NCBI RefSeq assembly: GCF_029227915.1
Contig: NC_079875.1
Span: forward strand, 28,268,001 to 28,332,000
Reading direction: 5' to 3'
DNA: 64,000 nucleotides
DNA from: Hydractinia symbiolongicarpus
Taxonomy: Eukaryota; Cnidaria; Hydrozoa; Anthoathecata; Hydractiniidae
Position 1 is the stretch's first letter; each line of letters starts with the position of its first letter. Made by a program: the position numbers and the translations under genes. The notes under the pieces are model-generated. The model was not told where the DNA came from, ran no database searches, and saw nothing but the letters and a program-made list of their open reading frames with translations. Shown piece by piece: positions 11,187 to 22,106 of the stretch.

Positions 11187-12630
11187 TTGTCTTGGTCAGT
11201 TGCTGTCTGGTACGAGAAATCTGGAGGGCTAATGCAAGAAACTCAAGGTGTCGTCCCTATCAAATGGATAGACAAAGAAGCAAAGCTTCTATGGTGGCCA
11301 ACTGGCCAACTCATTCGGAAAAAAATTTATGATTTTCCTGACAGAGACACCTGGAGAAGCTATACATATATAAAGACAAGACTAACATCTGGTAATTATA
11401 TGTTTTTTATATTTTCCATTATTCATTGTTTATATAAGTGTACTTTTAAGTGAACTGTGTAAAAAGTCATTGCTTTTATTTGTTAAAAATATTTTTTGCT
11501 TTTAGATGAAGAGGATGTTTGTAGCGAGTACGTGGAGAAAAAATCCTCCTTTTCTTCAAGCGATTCAGAGGCACTACGTTCACCTGCGCAACCAATTCAC
11601 GAAAAGTCAGTTTTTACACTATTTTTTATGTTATTGTTTGTTGTTTTTTCTTATTATTATCTGGATTTATTATTGTTATTAAATTACCAAGTACGCCACG
11701 CTTTTCTGTCAACAAAGTAAGAAAGTGCAACGAAACACCAATTGGCAAAAACAGCAGGGCTAGTTTAAAGCGAAGGCAGGATGACGACGAAGATATATCT
11801 ATTAAATTGGCAAGATTACGGAGAGATCAAGAAGACGATTTTGATGTTGAACATCGCTCAGATGATGAAACTCCGACAACCAAAATTTGAAGAGACGGGG
11901 CGGAACATATAAAGGGAAAATTTCCTATGGAGCAGGCTAGTAAGTAATTTTTAATTAGTTTTGCTTAACATTTTTGTTAAAGTTAGATACTTTATTCACG
12001 TTATCATTGATTTTAGTTATCTTAAAACTTCCAAAGGGTTTCAAAAACAAATTCTCAACCTGCTTGGACAAATTTGTGATCGCTTGCAAACACTAAAGAA
12101 AACATTAGTGGTGCCACCACCAGCGACCTCTCAAGTAGACTCAAGAGTTTTGCAACTTAAAACGGTTAATGAATTGGAGGCGTTTGAAATACAACTTGAA
12201 AATTAAGAGAAATTTGCTTCTTTGGTAAGAATTTCTGCTTTACTAGAAGAAAAAAAGTGAATCTTTAAATTAAACGCAAATTGAAGGCAAATTTTTGCAC
12301 TTTATTTTTTTCATTTCTAGATAATTATAATTTAGGTAACGCAGTTAAAAAGAGCTGGGGATGGTAGCGTAATAGAAAACACCAGACATGTTTTGGAAAT
12401 GTACGTTTTATGTTGCGCTATTTAGGAAATTAATGGGGTGCTTTCAATGCAGGAGGGCTGGTCCGCTTTTTAATTTTTAGAAATTGTAAAGTGGTAAAAG
12501 GTGGAGAGCCGTAACGCCTGAAAACGAGACTTACATTTTTTCTTCTTATCGTTTAGAGTAATGACATACAGGCTGATGAGATATTTTAATATGGCTGGAA
12601 AAAAAACGCAAAGATCGTGACGCAAAGATC
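11187..12630 (+). pseudogene. Multi-exon DUF4806-type gene, probably decayed
   Basis: At least six exons can be placed. Exons 1 (11187-11391), 2 (11506-11605) and 3 (11692-11939) have GT-AG ends and join in phase. Exon 1 encodes WSVAVWYEKSGGLMQETQG, the N-terminal segment usual for this family. Exons 2-3 are Ser/Asp-rich and basic. Exon 4 (12017-12224) has VNELEAFEIQLEN, the start of the DUF4806 domain. Exons 5 (12336-12400, LKRAGDGSVIENTRHVLEM) and 6 (from 12557, VMTYRLMRYFNMAGKK) continue it. Decay marks are no ATG at the expected start (TTG at 11187), TGA at 11888, TAA at 12204, and a phase mismatch between exons 3 and 4. DUF4806 proteins are of unknown function and often multicopy. This may be host-derived or transposon-borne. 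Confidence 0.6.
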
Positions 12631-12639
12631 TCATTAGTC

Positions 12640-13245
12640 ATTGGTATAGCAGTGATTTTGTAGTTGAACTGTTTTCTGACAGAGTTGCGAATTGGTAAAA
12701 TTAACAAATAATCGCCATTTTGTAGAGAGAAAAATGTGTCCCTCGATAAGATAGGAACAGAGACTGTATATATTAACTTTATTCGGGAAGTGCTTTCTAA
12801 AGAATTAAGCTCCTTTTTTAATTTTTAGCAAGCGTCTTAGTACAATATAGAAAAGATTGCGTCGGTATTAAAGCACTCTCTTGAGCGGTGTAGAGGTGAA
12901 GAAAAAGAGAATTACCAGAGTTGCCAGTTCACTAGTTTACTTTTTTTAAAAACGTACTTGTTTAGGTATCTTCTGTTTCTCTAAAAAACAGTAAATCCTT
13001 CAGGGTAGTTATATTTGCTCTTGAAAACGCGAAGTCTTTCTGATTTGTGAAGTAACTTGAGATAATTGATATAGCGATATTGTCTTTAAATTGCTATTGT
13101 ATTTATCAGTACGTAATATTATTATATAATTAAAAAAAACGAATTATTGGCAAGAGAAGATTTTTTGATTCGTCTGTATCTTTACGTCCTTGTAACGTCG
13201 AAACCACGTTGTGGCGACGTCGGGTTTCGACGTCATTACGACATT
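12640..13245. other. Interval with possible last DUF4806 exon, otherwise empty
   Basis: After TTTTGTAG near 12725 a short frame (VSLDKIGTETVYINFIREVL) could be a further exon of the upstream gene. Nothing else is supportable. Confidence 0.25.
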
Positions 13246-13249
13246 ACAG

Positions 13250-13860
13250 TTACGTCATCTTTTCCTTATTAAACAAGTAGAACTGCAATAATTGTGCTGC
13301 TCGTTTGATCAGGTAATAAAGATTTTCCTTCAAGCCATCATTCATGTCATGCCTGCTGCTTTTTGTGTACTCGATGGAACTTGCCAGATTGAACATGTCA
13401 TGACTATCATTGTGTTCATGTAACACATCTTTCTTTACTTTAAAGTGGTTATAACAATGAGCTATTCGCCTCAAGTTCCTGTCTTACCGACCTTGACACC
13501 TCGAACACTTTGTCTGTCTTCCCTTTCAATTGCCAGAAAAATCAAGATCCGATGTGCATGGTCTAAAAAAACGGGATTGTAGTTTTCATGCTCCTCCACT
13601 TTAAGTAATGACAGTGAAACAGATCGTTTGTCATTACAAGGCATTTCTTCTTGTGCCTGGATTATTTTTCCTTTATGACATTAACATCACAATAGCTGCA
13701 GCAAGACGAAGGTTTGTCTTTTTTGTTATCTCGTTCACTTTAATATTTGGGAGAATCATTTGCTGCTTGTTCTTTGTTAAACAATACAATGACTTTTTTA
13801 CTCAATTTATATCTCATTTTCAAACATAGTGGGCATTATCGTTTGGGCCATTTTAATTCG
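13250..13860 (-). pseudogene. Tyrosine-recombinase-family N-terminus with C2HC finger (inverted copy)
   Basis: On the minus strand this reads a finger at about 13680-13610 (CSYCDVNVIKEK, then SRHKKKC, a C2HC arrangement). It then reads the conserved block RRIAHCYNHFKVKKDV and YLIKRAAQLLQFYLFNKEK, ending at 13250. The same succession is on the plus strand at 21300-21830. Frame breaks separate the finger from the second block. The helical block resembles the domain at 18721-18915 that precedes a recombinase core-binding domain, so I infer the N-terminal half of a Crypton-like protein. No catalytic domain follows in this copy. Confidence 0.5.
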
Positions 13861-15545
13861 CCCTGTTTCTTCTAAAATGAGGGAAAACTGAAAAGAAGAC
13901 TTACTTTTTTTATAAATCAACAAAATTATTCTTTTACGACGAGTATGTAGTCAATTAACAAAAGTGTTGAGAAATATTCTCTTTTACATTATATGCAAAT
14001 AAGTGTTAATAAGTTACTGGAGCCCAATAGTTATATTGAAAACTTATTTTATATAGAGAACATTATGGCACATATCTTTTAATTTCGGAAATTATTGCGC
14101 TATTATTTAGAACTAGTTCTTGGTCTGTCCAAAAATCTACAGATTCCCTTATCCTGTTTGTGGTTGTGTGTGGTTGGCTCCATTGTGTGTGGTTGGCTAC
14201 AGCGCTACTATTTTGAGCAGAGGCTGTTATTAGATAGGGCTATTATTGGTGGTGACCTCATTTGATATTTGTGTTTCCATTGCACGTCCTTTTAACTCAA
14301 CTTCGGGTCCTCGCAGATACAGACAAAATACGGCTATTATTAAGAAAACTGCAACCCCTTGCATTTTGCATTTCCATCGCGTGAAAACTTATCCCGTTAA
14401 GCAAATCAGCCATTGATTCTCATGTTTTGGAAAGGGTATTTGCTTCAACGTACACTCTCAAGCGATCAAAGATAGCCATCCGTTTTGCTAAAGAACTCTC
14501 ACATGGAAAAAGTAAATATTCTTTGCATTTCTCAATAGTCAGTCATTAAACGTGTGGAGAGCCTTTGGTATTGAATTACTTTTGTGGAAAATTTATAGTT
14601 GGTATTGCACCTTTCTTTAAAAATTTGCATGTTAAAAAAAAGGATGAAAGGGGATGCATTCCACCAAAGTTTATTTCAAGTGATGAGAGAATCAAACTAA
14701 ACAACATATACAGCTACAAAATATTTATTATCCACAGTATCTACCAGCAACCTAATCCAAGAGTTGACAATGGATTATCTCATTCGCAACAGACTGAGTT
14801 TTACACACAGTATTTAAATGTTTCTTTCATCGTCACTACTACTGCTATTGTCATTAATTTCCTCATGTGTTATCTGTGAGAAAAAATGAACTGTTTATGT
14901 GAAAAGGCAACCGTTTAGAAGTAGCAGATCCACCCCATATCTTAACCCCTTATCTTCAACCTCCAGCTTATTTCCAAAGACCTAACAGGTTGAGTTCATC
15001 ATTGCGGTGGCTTCTCACCTCTTTGCAAATTATTTTCTTACTAAAAAATTGTAGTGTTCAAAAACAAGTTAACCACCTCCAGAACGAGAAGCAGATATTA
15101 CTGCTTTTGAAATATCACAGAACAGATTTCCTTTGTTTTTTCGATAACACAAATTTTGCCTTTTCTTTGAACAACGCAGTTTTGGAACTGGTAAACTATT
15201 ATCTTCTTTTGTGTTGTCTATGGTTTTTCTTGTTCTTATTCCTCGTTACTAGTATATATTCTCAAAAATGACAAAAAAATAGTAACATTTGAAATATTAG
15301 TTAAAAAAAGGGAAATAAGACTGTTTAAAGCGGTAATGTCCACCTGTTAGCTTTCTTAACAACAGTCTCTTTTAATTCTTACTTGTAAATCATGGTTTAA
15401 ATTTTTTTCTTTTTTCACGATCATTACTCTTGTTCAGCATCTTCACCTGATGTCTTTACCTGGAGAACATGATTTGGAATCATGTTAATGACATAACATT
15501 GTAACATAAAAATCAATGATATTTTAAATGTTTAAAACTTCACTA
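13861..15545 (-). repeat. Composite repeat family, inverted copy, central part
   Basis: This is the reverse-complement counterpart of about 19730-21190. The conserved plus-strand frame at 14565-14879 (IPPKFISSDERIKLNN...) is matched by the minus frame at 20763-21101. Both reading frames are conserved, but the product is not recognised. 14961-15039 also matches the 3' part of the 318-337-bp repeat at 27128 and 31464. Confidence 0.6.
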
Positions 15546-15860
15546 GATGCGGTACTGGCATCTAATCTCTCTCCATCAACTGACGTCAGATGACAGGTAT
15601 CGAAAAATGCGTTTCTTGAATACACTTTTCCGTCGCCATACATGTAAGCTGTTTTATGTGTTTTTTATTGTAATTCGGTACATATCCTTTTCTAAAACCG
15701 CTTCCCTAAATTCTTAACAATGATGCCTTCATTGGACTTTACACACATTAAAAACTTGTCTAGTTCACCTAGTTTTTTCAAAAAACTAAAAACCTGCCGA
15801 CTTATTCTGCTTCCTCATCTTTACCTTTTTTAGACAAGTAGAACTGCAATAATTGTGCTG
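15546..15860 (-). pseudogene. Recombinase N-terminal helical domain, inverted and chimeric
   Basis: The minus strand reads YLIKRAAQLLQFYL and a DEEAE segment, then jumps directly to ELDKFLMCVKSNEG, and further on to the region coding RLDASTTSSEV at 18964-19179. In the other copies the first and second blocks are separate, related domains, so this copy joins two paralogous modules. Frames are broken. Confidence 0.5.
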
Positions 15861-15915
15861 CACGTTTGATCAGGTAATAAGGTTTCCCTTCAAGCGATTC
15901 TTTGTTTTTAACTCA

Positions 15916-16180
15916 GGTAATAAGTGGAGTCGTTACTCTCAAAAGACAAGATCATGTGTGATCAAACCCCCCTGCTAATATTATATATATATATATATAT
16001 ATATTTTTAACTTGGGTAATAAGTGGAGTCGTCACTCTCCAAAGACAAGACCTAGTATGACCAAACCCCCCTTGCTAACTTAATTTTTATTTGATTTTGT
16101 TTTTATTTTTGAATTGGGTAATAAGTGGAGTCGTCACTCTCCAAAGACAAGACTGAGTGTAGTCAAGCCCCCTTGCTGAC
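15916..16180 (+). repeat. Triple array of the terminal-type motif (about 101-bp spacing)
   Basis: GGTAATAAGTGGAGTCGTTA starts at 15916, and near-identical starts follow at 16015 and 16117. Each motif ends in CCCCCTTGCTRAC or a close variant. A (TA)n tract lies between the first and second. The array sits directly beyond the stop codon of the minus-strand USP end at 16201. The array at 31175-31423 has the same three units in the same relation to a USP end. Confidence 0.85.
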
Positions 16181-16200
16181 TCATTCTGGTTAAAATATTC

Positions 16201-16356
16201 TTACCTCAGCTCTTCTGAAAAGAAAACATATGACTCGTGACTGTTAATAAGGCGGTCATCACAGAAAATTACTGCTCTATCGTTGTAATGTATCCACCTG
16301 TGAACCATTTGGTCGAAGGCTATGGTTGTGTAGTACACGATTTATTTAAGTTGCCG
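16201..16356 (-). pseudogene. USP catalytic C-terminal end (His box), broken
   Basis: On the minus strand the sequence aligns closely with the USP end at 30883-31155: NHCGNLN, a broken HYTT segment, the HRW..ND region, then ESYVFF and EELR before TAA at 16203-16201. A small indel in the stretch after GGCAACTTAAATAA breaks the catalytic His segment (GHYTT in the other copy). It is joined directly to the retroelement frame upstream. Confidence 0.7.
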
Positions 16357-17081
16357 CAATGGTTGTTTTTCATATCATAACAAAGTGAAGAATATTTGTT
16401 AAGCTTTCGTTTGTGCCAATATTCCGTGTTCTCTTCACATGGACAAGTCATTTCTACCATAATTACAGTTTTGGAAGAACTGGATATTAATAACACGTCT
16501 GGGCGTAGTTGTGTTATTGCAATGTATGGTGGAACAACTAAAACGGAATCTAAATCTGACAGTATTTTCCAATCGGAAGCAAGGTGAAGAAGGCCTGGAC
16601 AATTTGTATGTCTCTTCTTAGATGGTGATTGACCGGCCGAAATGAAATTAATTTTGTTACCCTTGGAAACCTTAAGAGGTTCATATGATACCAAAAACTC
16701 TTTTAATGCCTTAACCAAAACTATCAAAACCGAGTCATGACGGTATGTGTATCTACTCTGCGTAAGGGAGGTCCTACAGGCACCCAATATGTGAGAGACA
16801 TTTGACGATGGTTTCTTGCACAGAGTGCAACTCTTGTCTTTCTCAATTCCCCATCTCACAAGATTGGTTGGAGAGGGAAGGGTGTCATAGGTTGCCCCTA
16901 TACAAAAGGAAGTTAGACATTGTGGCAGTGAAAGAATTGTTCTCCAAGATGAATCATTTTTCACATAAGAGCACCATTTCGTCCAATTGCCTTGCAAATG
17001 CAACTGTACAGCTCTGGCATGGTAAAAATCTTCTTCATTTTCTTCAATGATATTGGAAACAAGCTTTAATAAAAAACCCAT
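16320..17081 (-). CDS. Non-LTR retrotransposon C-terminus with restriction-like endonuclease (RLE)
   Basis: This is an open 253-residue frame. It holds a CCHC knuckle (CTLCKKPSSNVSHILGAC), then RYTYRHDSVL, then LRPDVLLI, and VEMTCPCEEN with a downstream KRKLNKYSSL. The order CCHC, (R)HD, PD, E, K..KY is that of the restriction-like endonucleases at the C-terminus of R2/NeSL-type non-LTR elements, which nick target DNA before reverse transcription. The reverse transcriptase domain is missing, so the copy is 5'-truncated, or the rest lies outside this fragment. The last 17 or so residues (from NNHCGNLN) come from the adjoining USP relic in the same frame, so the present stop is not the original one. 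Confidence 0.65.
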   Translation of the reverse strand: MGFLLKLVSNIIEENEEDFYHARAVQLHLQGNWTKWCSYVKNDSSWRTILSLPQCLTSFCIGATYDTLPSPTNLVRWGIEKDKSCTLCKKPSSNVSHILGACRTSLTQSRYTYRHDSVLIVLVKALKEFLVSYEPLKVSKGNKINFISAGQSPSKKRHTNCPGLLHLASDWKILSDLDSVLVVPPYIAITQLRPDVLLISSSSKTVIMVEMTCPCEENTEYWHKRKLNKYSSLCYDMKNNHCGNLNKSCTTQP

Positions 17082-17135
17082 TACTTATTGAGTAAAGTAA
17101 AATAAAAATATTAAAATATGTGGAAATGTTTCAGC

Positions 17136-17441
17136 CACAACATTGGCATATATTTCACCAGAGCTAATCAAAGGTGATAATGAGGCATCAACAAATTCTG
17201 ATATTTATGCCCTAGGCATAACATTGTTCGAAGTTGTAAGTAAGTTAAACTCACCATGGGATCGGGGCAAAGACCTAACGTTAATAACTTAAAGGAGCTA
17301 TATGGTGAAGAAGCAAATCAAATTTGTTGCTTAATTTCAAATTGCTGGTCTCACTATTCAGATAAACCGAATGCAACACAAGCTCTAGAAGTGTTTCAAA
17401 GTAAGGTTGAAGATTCTGTTGTGGTAAGTAATGAAATTTAA
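17136..17441 (+). pseudogene. Protein kinase domain, C-terminal lobe exon
   Basis: After a TTTCAG acceptor (17131-17135) the frame reads TLAYISPELIKG (the P-E of the activation-segment end) and SDIYALGITLFEV (subdomain IX with its Asp). A one-base shift between 17256 and 17290 moves to the frame that carries ISNCWSHYSDKPNA (subdomain XI, C-W and P-N). The order and spacing match a Tyr- or TKL-like kinase. The ATP-binding lobe and catalytic loop would lie upstream, but 16320-17081 is an opposite-strand retroelement, so they are missing. Its neighbour on the same strand is a SET segment. It could be a host-gene relic or a passenger of the repeat family. Confidence 0.6.
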
Positions 17442-17444
17442 ATC

Positions 17445-17995
17445 ACTTTTTTTTTAATGAAAACAAATTCGTACTTGAAACACGGTACATGCTTTGCAAA
17501 AGAGACATAAATTCGAAATAATCGTTTCTTAGACAGATTGTTAAAAATAAAATTTCCATTGTAGTTTTACCAAACTTCAGAAATACCTTCAAGTGCCTTG
17601 TCACAATTATTCTTGAACTCATATTTCAGTGGTCAAAGATATTCATCTTCACACACATGCATTAAAGTATCAAATTGTCAGCATATACTATTTGAGTATG
17701 ATTTAAGACAATTTACTTGCTGTCTGCTAAATACTTATCCGATCCTCGTTAATGTTATTTGTGGTTACCCATATAATTTTACACTGTTTGGAGAAGGGCA
17801 AAAAAAAGAGAGCCAGATACTCTGTGTGATGTTGCGAAACACCATATACGGTCTCGTACAAACCCAGATCATATCGAAAAGTACAAAATTGTTATAGGTA
17901 ATATTTTTCATTACAATTATTTTGCGCAGAGGCTCATTTAAAGTAATTAAATTAATTAAACTGATGAAGAAAATGTTTTAGGAAATTTAGTTCGT
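17445..17995. other. Interval between kinase and SET segments, no gene recognised
   Basis: A 99-codon frame (17598-17897, plus) has no recognisable motif. It may be intronic. Confidence 0.35.
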
Positions 17996-18011
17996 CTTTG
18001 CTTTTCTGTAG

Positions 18012-18230
18012 GTTTTGTAGTCTTTGTAACTAGACTAAATAAGAAGGATGAAGTCATAGGAGAATATATTGGTGAACTTATTTCTGCACAAGAAGGAGAA
18101 AAAGACTCGGATCATAAAGCGACAATCTTCTTTTTGTAGGTTTCTAATCCTGCTGGATTGGGTAGAAGAGGAGAATATTTGCAGAACTGATGATGACCTT
18201 AAAGTCATGCTGTAATCAGACAAGTGTCTA
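18012..18230 (+). pseudogene. SET domain (lysine methyltransferase-like) segment, broken
   Basis: Following CTTTTCTGTAG, the frame reads FVVFVTRLNKKDEVIGEYIG and ELISAQEGEK. This is the start of a SET domain: the G-V-x-T-x-x-x-K-x-E-x-I-x-EY-x-GE-x-I pattern. A TAG at 18137-18139 interrupts. Next comes SNPAGLGR, the segment that normally precedes the INHS motif. In a shifted frame ENICRTDDDLKVM follows, matching the N-C-x-T region. The INHS core itself appears deleted. KMT5A-like SET proteins are the closest type I can name. Strand and spacing suggest it belongs with the recombinase segment at 18721. Confidence 0.5.
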
Positions 18231-18720
18231 ACGCCTTTGATGATTTGGATTGGAATGCAGACCTTTTGTCAACAATTGATATGAATTATGTCAAGTATCT
18301 ATTTTTTAGTAGAAATATCTTTTTGGAAATTGAAGAATATGTCATTTTTTAAACTATAGATTGTTGTGTTTTTTGGTATCTTATCTGGGTTTTGGGTGAA
18401 TCTTTTTAGCTAAGACGAAGGAATGATTTTAAATTTTACTGCTGTTTAAACCATGGCTTTTTGAGCAAATCTAAATATAGAAACAAACTGAGGGAAACTT
18501 TTGCAAACACGAGTCAAATAACTGAACGAAAACCTGGTACAAGTCAGTAACAGTTGATAACATAGACCACAGTTTTATAACTAAGATATGGAAACTTACA
18601 GAACTGAAAACATCCCTAGTATTATATCTTTTCAATTTCCGTATAGATGACGCTAAATAAAAGATTTTTAATCAAGGGTACTCACTTAAATATGTTTTTT
18701 TATGAAGTAACTCTGTAACA

Positions 18721-19268
18721 ATGATAGAATATAAAAGTTTAAAGGCTGGAATGTGGCACAACTTAAATTACTATCTTGTCAAATCAGTGAAAAGGTTGCG
18801 TGATAGAATGTTTCTGGAGAAGAAAGATGAACTATCGGGTGAACTAGACAAGTTTTTAATGTGCATAAAGTCCAATGAAGGCATCATTGTAAATAATTTA
18901 GGGAAGCGGTTTTAGAAAAGGATATATACCAAATTAAAATAAAAAACACATAAAACAGCTTACATGTATAGATACGGAAAAGTGCATTCAAGAAATGCAT
19001 TTTTCGATACCTGTCAGTTGACATCAGTTAATGGAGGGAGATTAGATGCCAGTACCACATCTAGTGAAGTTTTAACCATTCAAAATATTATGAAAGCTAT
19101 GAAAACGAATGACTTGGCAGCCCTCCTGGACCAGAACATCATTAGAAATGAGTTTCTTGCCAAGTACTGCGAAAAATAATCGTATGCCCAACTGTTAGTG
19201 AAGAAGTATTTGTCCTTGTTAATGCACTTTTATGATTTCCTTATTAATGATGAAATCTCCATAAAAAA
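18721..19268 (+). pseudogene. Crypton-like tyrosine recombinase: N-terminal and core-binding domains
   Basis: Frame 1 (18721-18915) has LNYYLVKSVKRLRDRMFLEK and GELDKFLMCIKSNEG, a helical domain shared with the composite copies. Frame 2 (from 18964) has RLDASTTSSEVLTIQNIMKA and LLDQNIIRNEFLAKYCEK. After an in-frame TAA at 19177-19179 it continues as AQLLVKKYLSLLMHFYDFLI, to a GTACGT donor near 19269. This second part aligns in pattern with IRNQWLLNFEKQRKAGTTKS of the recombinase at 29 kb, and is the SAM-like core-binding domain of tyrosine recombinases. The catalytic R-H-R-Y domain does not follow here. Confidence 0.55.
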
Positions 19269-19269
19269 G

Positions 19270-20400
19270 TACGTATGTTGTCTTGTTTGTACGGAAGAGT
19301 AAACAGTATAACATATGGCTAAAATGTATGACTTTTAACCTAGTTAAGGAGAAAAAAAGAGGTATTTTAATTTGCTTTGTGGCATTTCAACTCGTTAAAA
19401 TATGCGATAAAGTTCATTCAATGTGCACAAAAAATAACTCTTGACCCAATCAAACTTTGGGAAATATACCAAAGATAACCTTGACAGAAATAAATGAAGA
19501 GATACGAATATGCTGCGGGTGATGATTTGCCATTGTTAATGAGGTTCCTAATGATTGAATACTTTTAAATATTGGCTATGGCTCAATTTACACGACTCGT
19601 TTAATTCCGATCCAATGAAACTCCCAGTCTCAGTGATGCCTGGCGAAACTACACCAGATGTCTTGTCAGGTCAAATACATACAGATTTTTTAATTTTCAG
19701 TTTGTTACGTTACAATGCTATGTCAATAACATGATTCCAAATCATCAGGTGAAGAAGCTGAACAAGTTAACAGCTACCTGACACGTGATAGAATACAACT
19801 AAGTACATGCCTTCCCAAAGTAAACAATGTAATTTCTCATTAAGAAAATTTATTTATTTTAGTGTTTGACCATAAACATTGACACTTCTTAACGCCTTTT
19901 TATGTATAAATTGTGCCAATTGTTTTTTTTTCTTTTCACTAGAACTTAAAAAGATACTGAATCATCAAAGTTAGTCCGGGATAATAGTTGTAATGGTGCT
20001 GGTATCAAAACTAATGTGACTACATGACAGATTAATTAACCTCCACCACTGTGAAACTTGTTCTATTTATTCTTTTACACAAAATATACTCATTTTTGTA
20101 GACAAAAATAAAATAAAAACAATCCTTTATTCTTGCATTATTTTGAATTTTGCATATAGCTTCAGAGAGAAACGTTGCCGTCTGTCTCCCTTACCCCTCT
20201 TCACTATTTGCTGAAATGCAGTAGCTCACGAAAAATAGTCCAATCGAAGGTAAAGATTTTGGTGGCATGACTATGTCTATTGTTTAATCCTGAAAGTGAT
20301 GAAATTTAAGGAAGAATAATTAGGAAAGTAATGGTCGTGAAAAAAGAAAAAAATTTAAACCAAGATTTACAAGTAACAATTAAATGAGACTGTTGTTGAG
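19270..20400. other. AT-rich interval, mostly unassigned
   Basis: A short piece at about 19730-19780 (around CAAATCATCAGGTGAAGAAG) matches 15430-15490 in reverse, so the interval belongs to the composite repeat. No gene is recognised. Confidence 0.4.
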
Positions 20401-21094
20401 AAAGCTGACAGGTGGACATTACTACCGCTTTAAACAGTTTTAAGTGTTACTATTTTTTTGTCGTGTTACTATTTTTTTGAGAATATATACTAGTAACGAG
20501 GAATAAGAATAAGAAGAAACATAGACACCACAAAAGATAATAGTTGACCACTTTTAAAACTGCGTTGTTCAAACAAAAGGGAAAAATTGTTAATGAAAAA
20601 ACAAAGGAAATCTGTTCTGTGAAATTTCAAAACCAGTAATATCTGGTTCTCGTTCTGGAAGTGGTAAACTTGTTTTTGAACACTACAATTTTTTAGTAAA
20701 GATATTGGGTGGATCTGCTACTTCTAAACAGTTGCCTTTTGGCATAAACAGTTCATTTTTTCTCACAGATGAGACATGAGGAAATTAATGACAATAGCAG
20801 TAGTAGTGAAGATTAAAGAAACATTTAAATACTGTGTGTAAAATTCAGTCTGTTGCGAATGAGATAATTCATTGTCAACTCTTGGATTAGGTTGCTGGTA
20901 GATACTGTGGATAATAAATATTTTGTAGCCGTATATGTTGTTTAGTTTGATTCTCTCATCACTTGAAGTAAACTTTGGTGGAATGCATCTCCTTTCATTT
21001 TTTTTAAGCCTATTCAGTCCGGGGTTTTTCAAACATACTATTACATGGGTAAATAAAACCGCTAGGGTCATGGATTCCCTCCCCCATTTGTTGT

Positions 21095-21860
21095 GTGACA
21101 TACAAAGAAGCTAACTTCTGGAAAAGAAAAGCATGTATGACGAAGAATTATTTAAGTGGAATATTTAAAAAGAAACATCACAACAACAAAAACGTCAAGA
21201 ATGCATTGAAATTGCCAAAGATTCAACGATTTGAAAAAGGCATTGCATTGTTTAACAAAGAACAAGCAACAAATGATTCCTTCAAATATCAAAGTGAACA
21301 AGATAACAAAAAAGACAAACCTTCGTCTCACTGCAGCCATTGTGATGTTAATGTCGTTAACGAAAATTACTCCAGGCATTAAAAGAAATGCGCTGCAATG
21401 ACATATGGTCTGTTCCACTGTCATTACTTGAAGTGGAGGAGCATGAAAACTATTGCAAAATTTAGAAACAACAGTATTGGGAAGATATGTCGAACTGACA
21501 AGACTATCATGCACATCGGATCTCGATTTTTCTGGCAATTGAAAGAGAAGAAGGACAAAGTGTGAGGTGTCAAGGGCGGTAAGACAGGGACATGAGGCGA
21601 ATAGCTCATTGTTATAACCACTTTAAAGTAAAGAAAGATGTGTTACATGTACACAATGATAGTCATAACATGTCCAATCAACAGAATTTTATTGGCTGGC
21701 AAGTTTCATCGAGTACACAAAAAGCAGAAGGCATGACATGAATGCTTGAAGGGAAATCTTTATTACCTGATCAAACGAGCAGCACAATTATTGCAGTTCT
21801 ACTTGTTTAATAAAGGTAAAGATGAGGAAGCAGAATAAGTCAGCAGGTTTTTAGTTTTTT
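21095..21860 (+). pseudogene. C2H2-finger and helical-domain protein of the composite family
   Basis: The frame 21095-21382 reads a basic start (FKKKHHNNKN), then RFEKGIALFNKEQATN, then CSHCDVNVVNENYSRH, the first part of a C2H2/C2HC finger. After a stop and frame changes the strand goes on with RRIAHCYNHFKVKKDV (about 21595-21645) and LYYLIKRAAQLLQFYL (about 21762-21810), followed by DEEAE and FLVFWKKW. I infer the N-terminal half of a Crypton-like recombinase protein. The family is also represented at 13250-13860 (minus) and, for the FNKEQA part, at 39999-40211 (minus). Function is not shown directly. Confidence 0.5.
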
Positions 21861-22106
21861 GGAAGAAGTGGAATCAATATTTTTTGCTGCATACACTTTC
21901 TTGCTTATTACAAGCATGAGTACTGCCCCACTTGGACCTATAACTATTCTTTGAGAAAATCTTAAAGAGAAAAAACAATCCTTCAATCACAGACGATACA
22001 ACATAAGACAAAGCTAACAACATAAACAGACTGGTTACAGAACAAACACAAATAGAAAAAATGTTATCTCAAAAATACATAATATAAAAAAGAATTCAAT
22101 AAAAAC

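Noticed and set aside
15981-16003. (TA)n tract as a functional site
   Set aside because: Simple repeat variation between motif units, absent in the matching array at 31 kb.
17598-17897. Further kinase or SET exon between the two segments
   Set aside because: The 99-codon frame shows no motif of either domain and lacks fitting splice sites.
20763-21101. Minus-strand frame conserved with 14565-14879 as a real gene
   Set aside because: It is shared because the DNA is repeated. No motif and no evidence of purifying selection can be seen, so it was kept only as repeat content.
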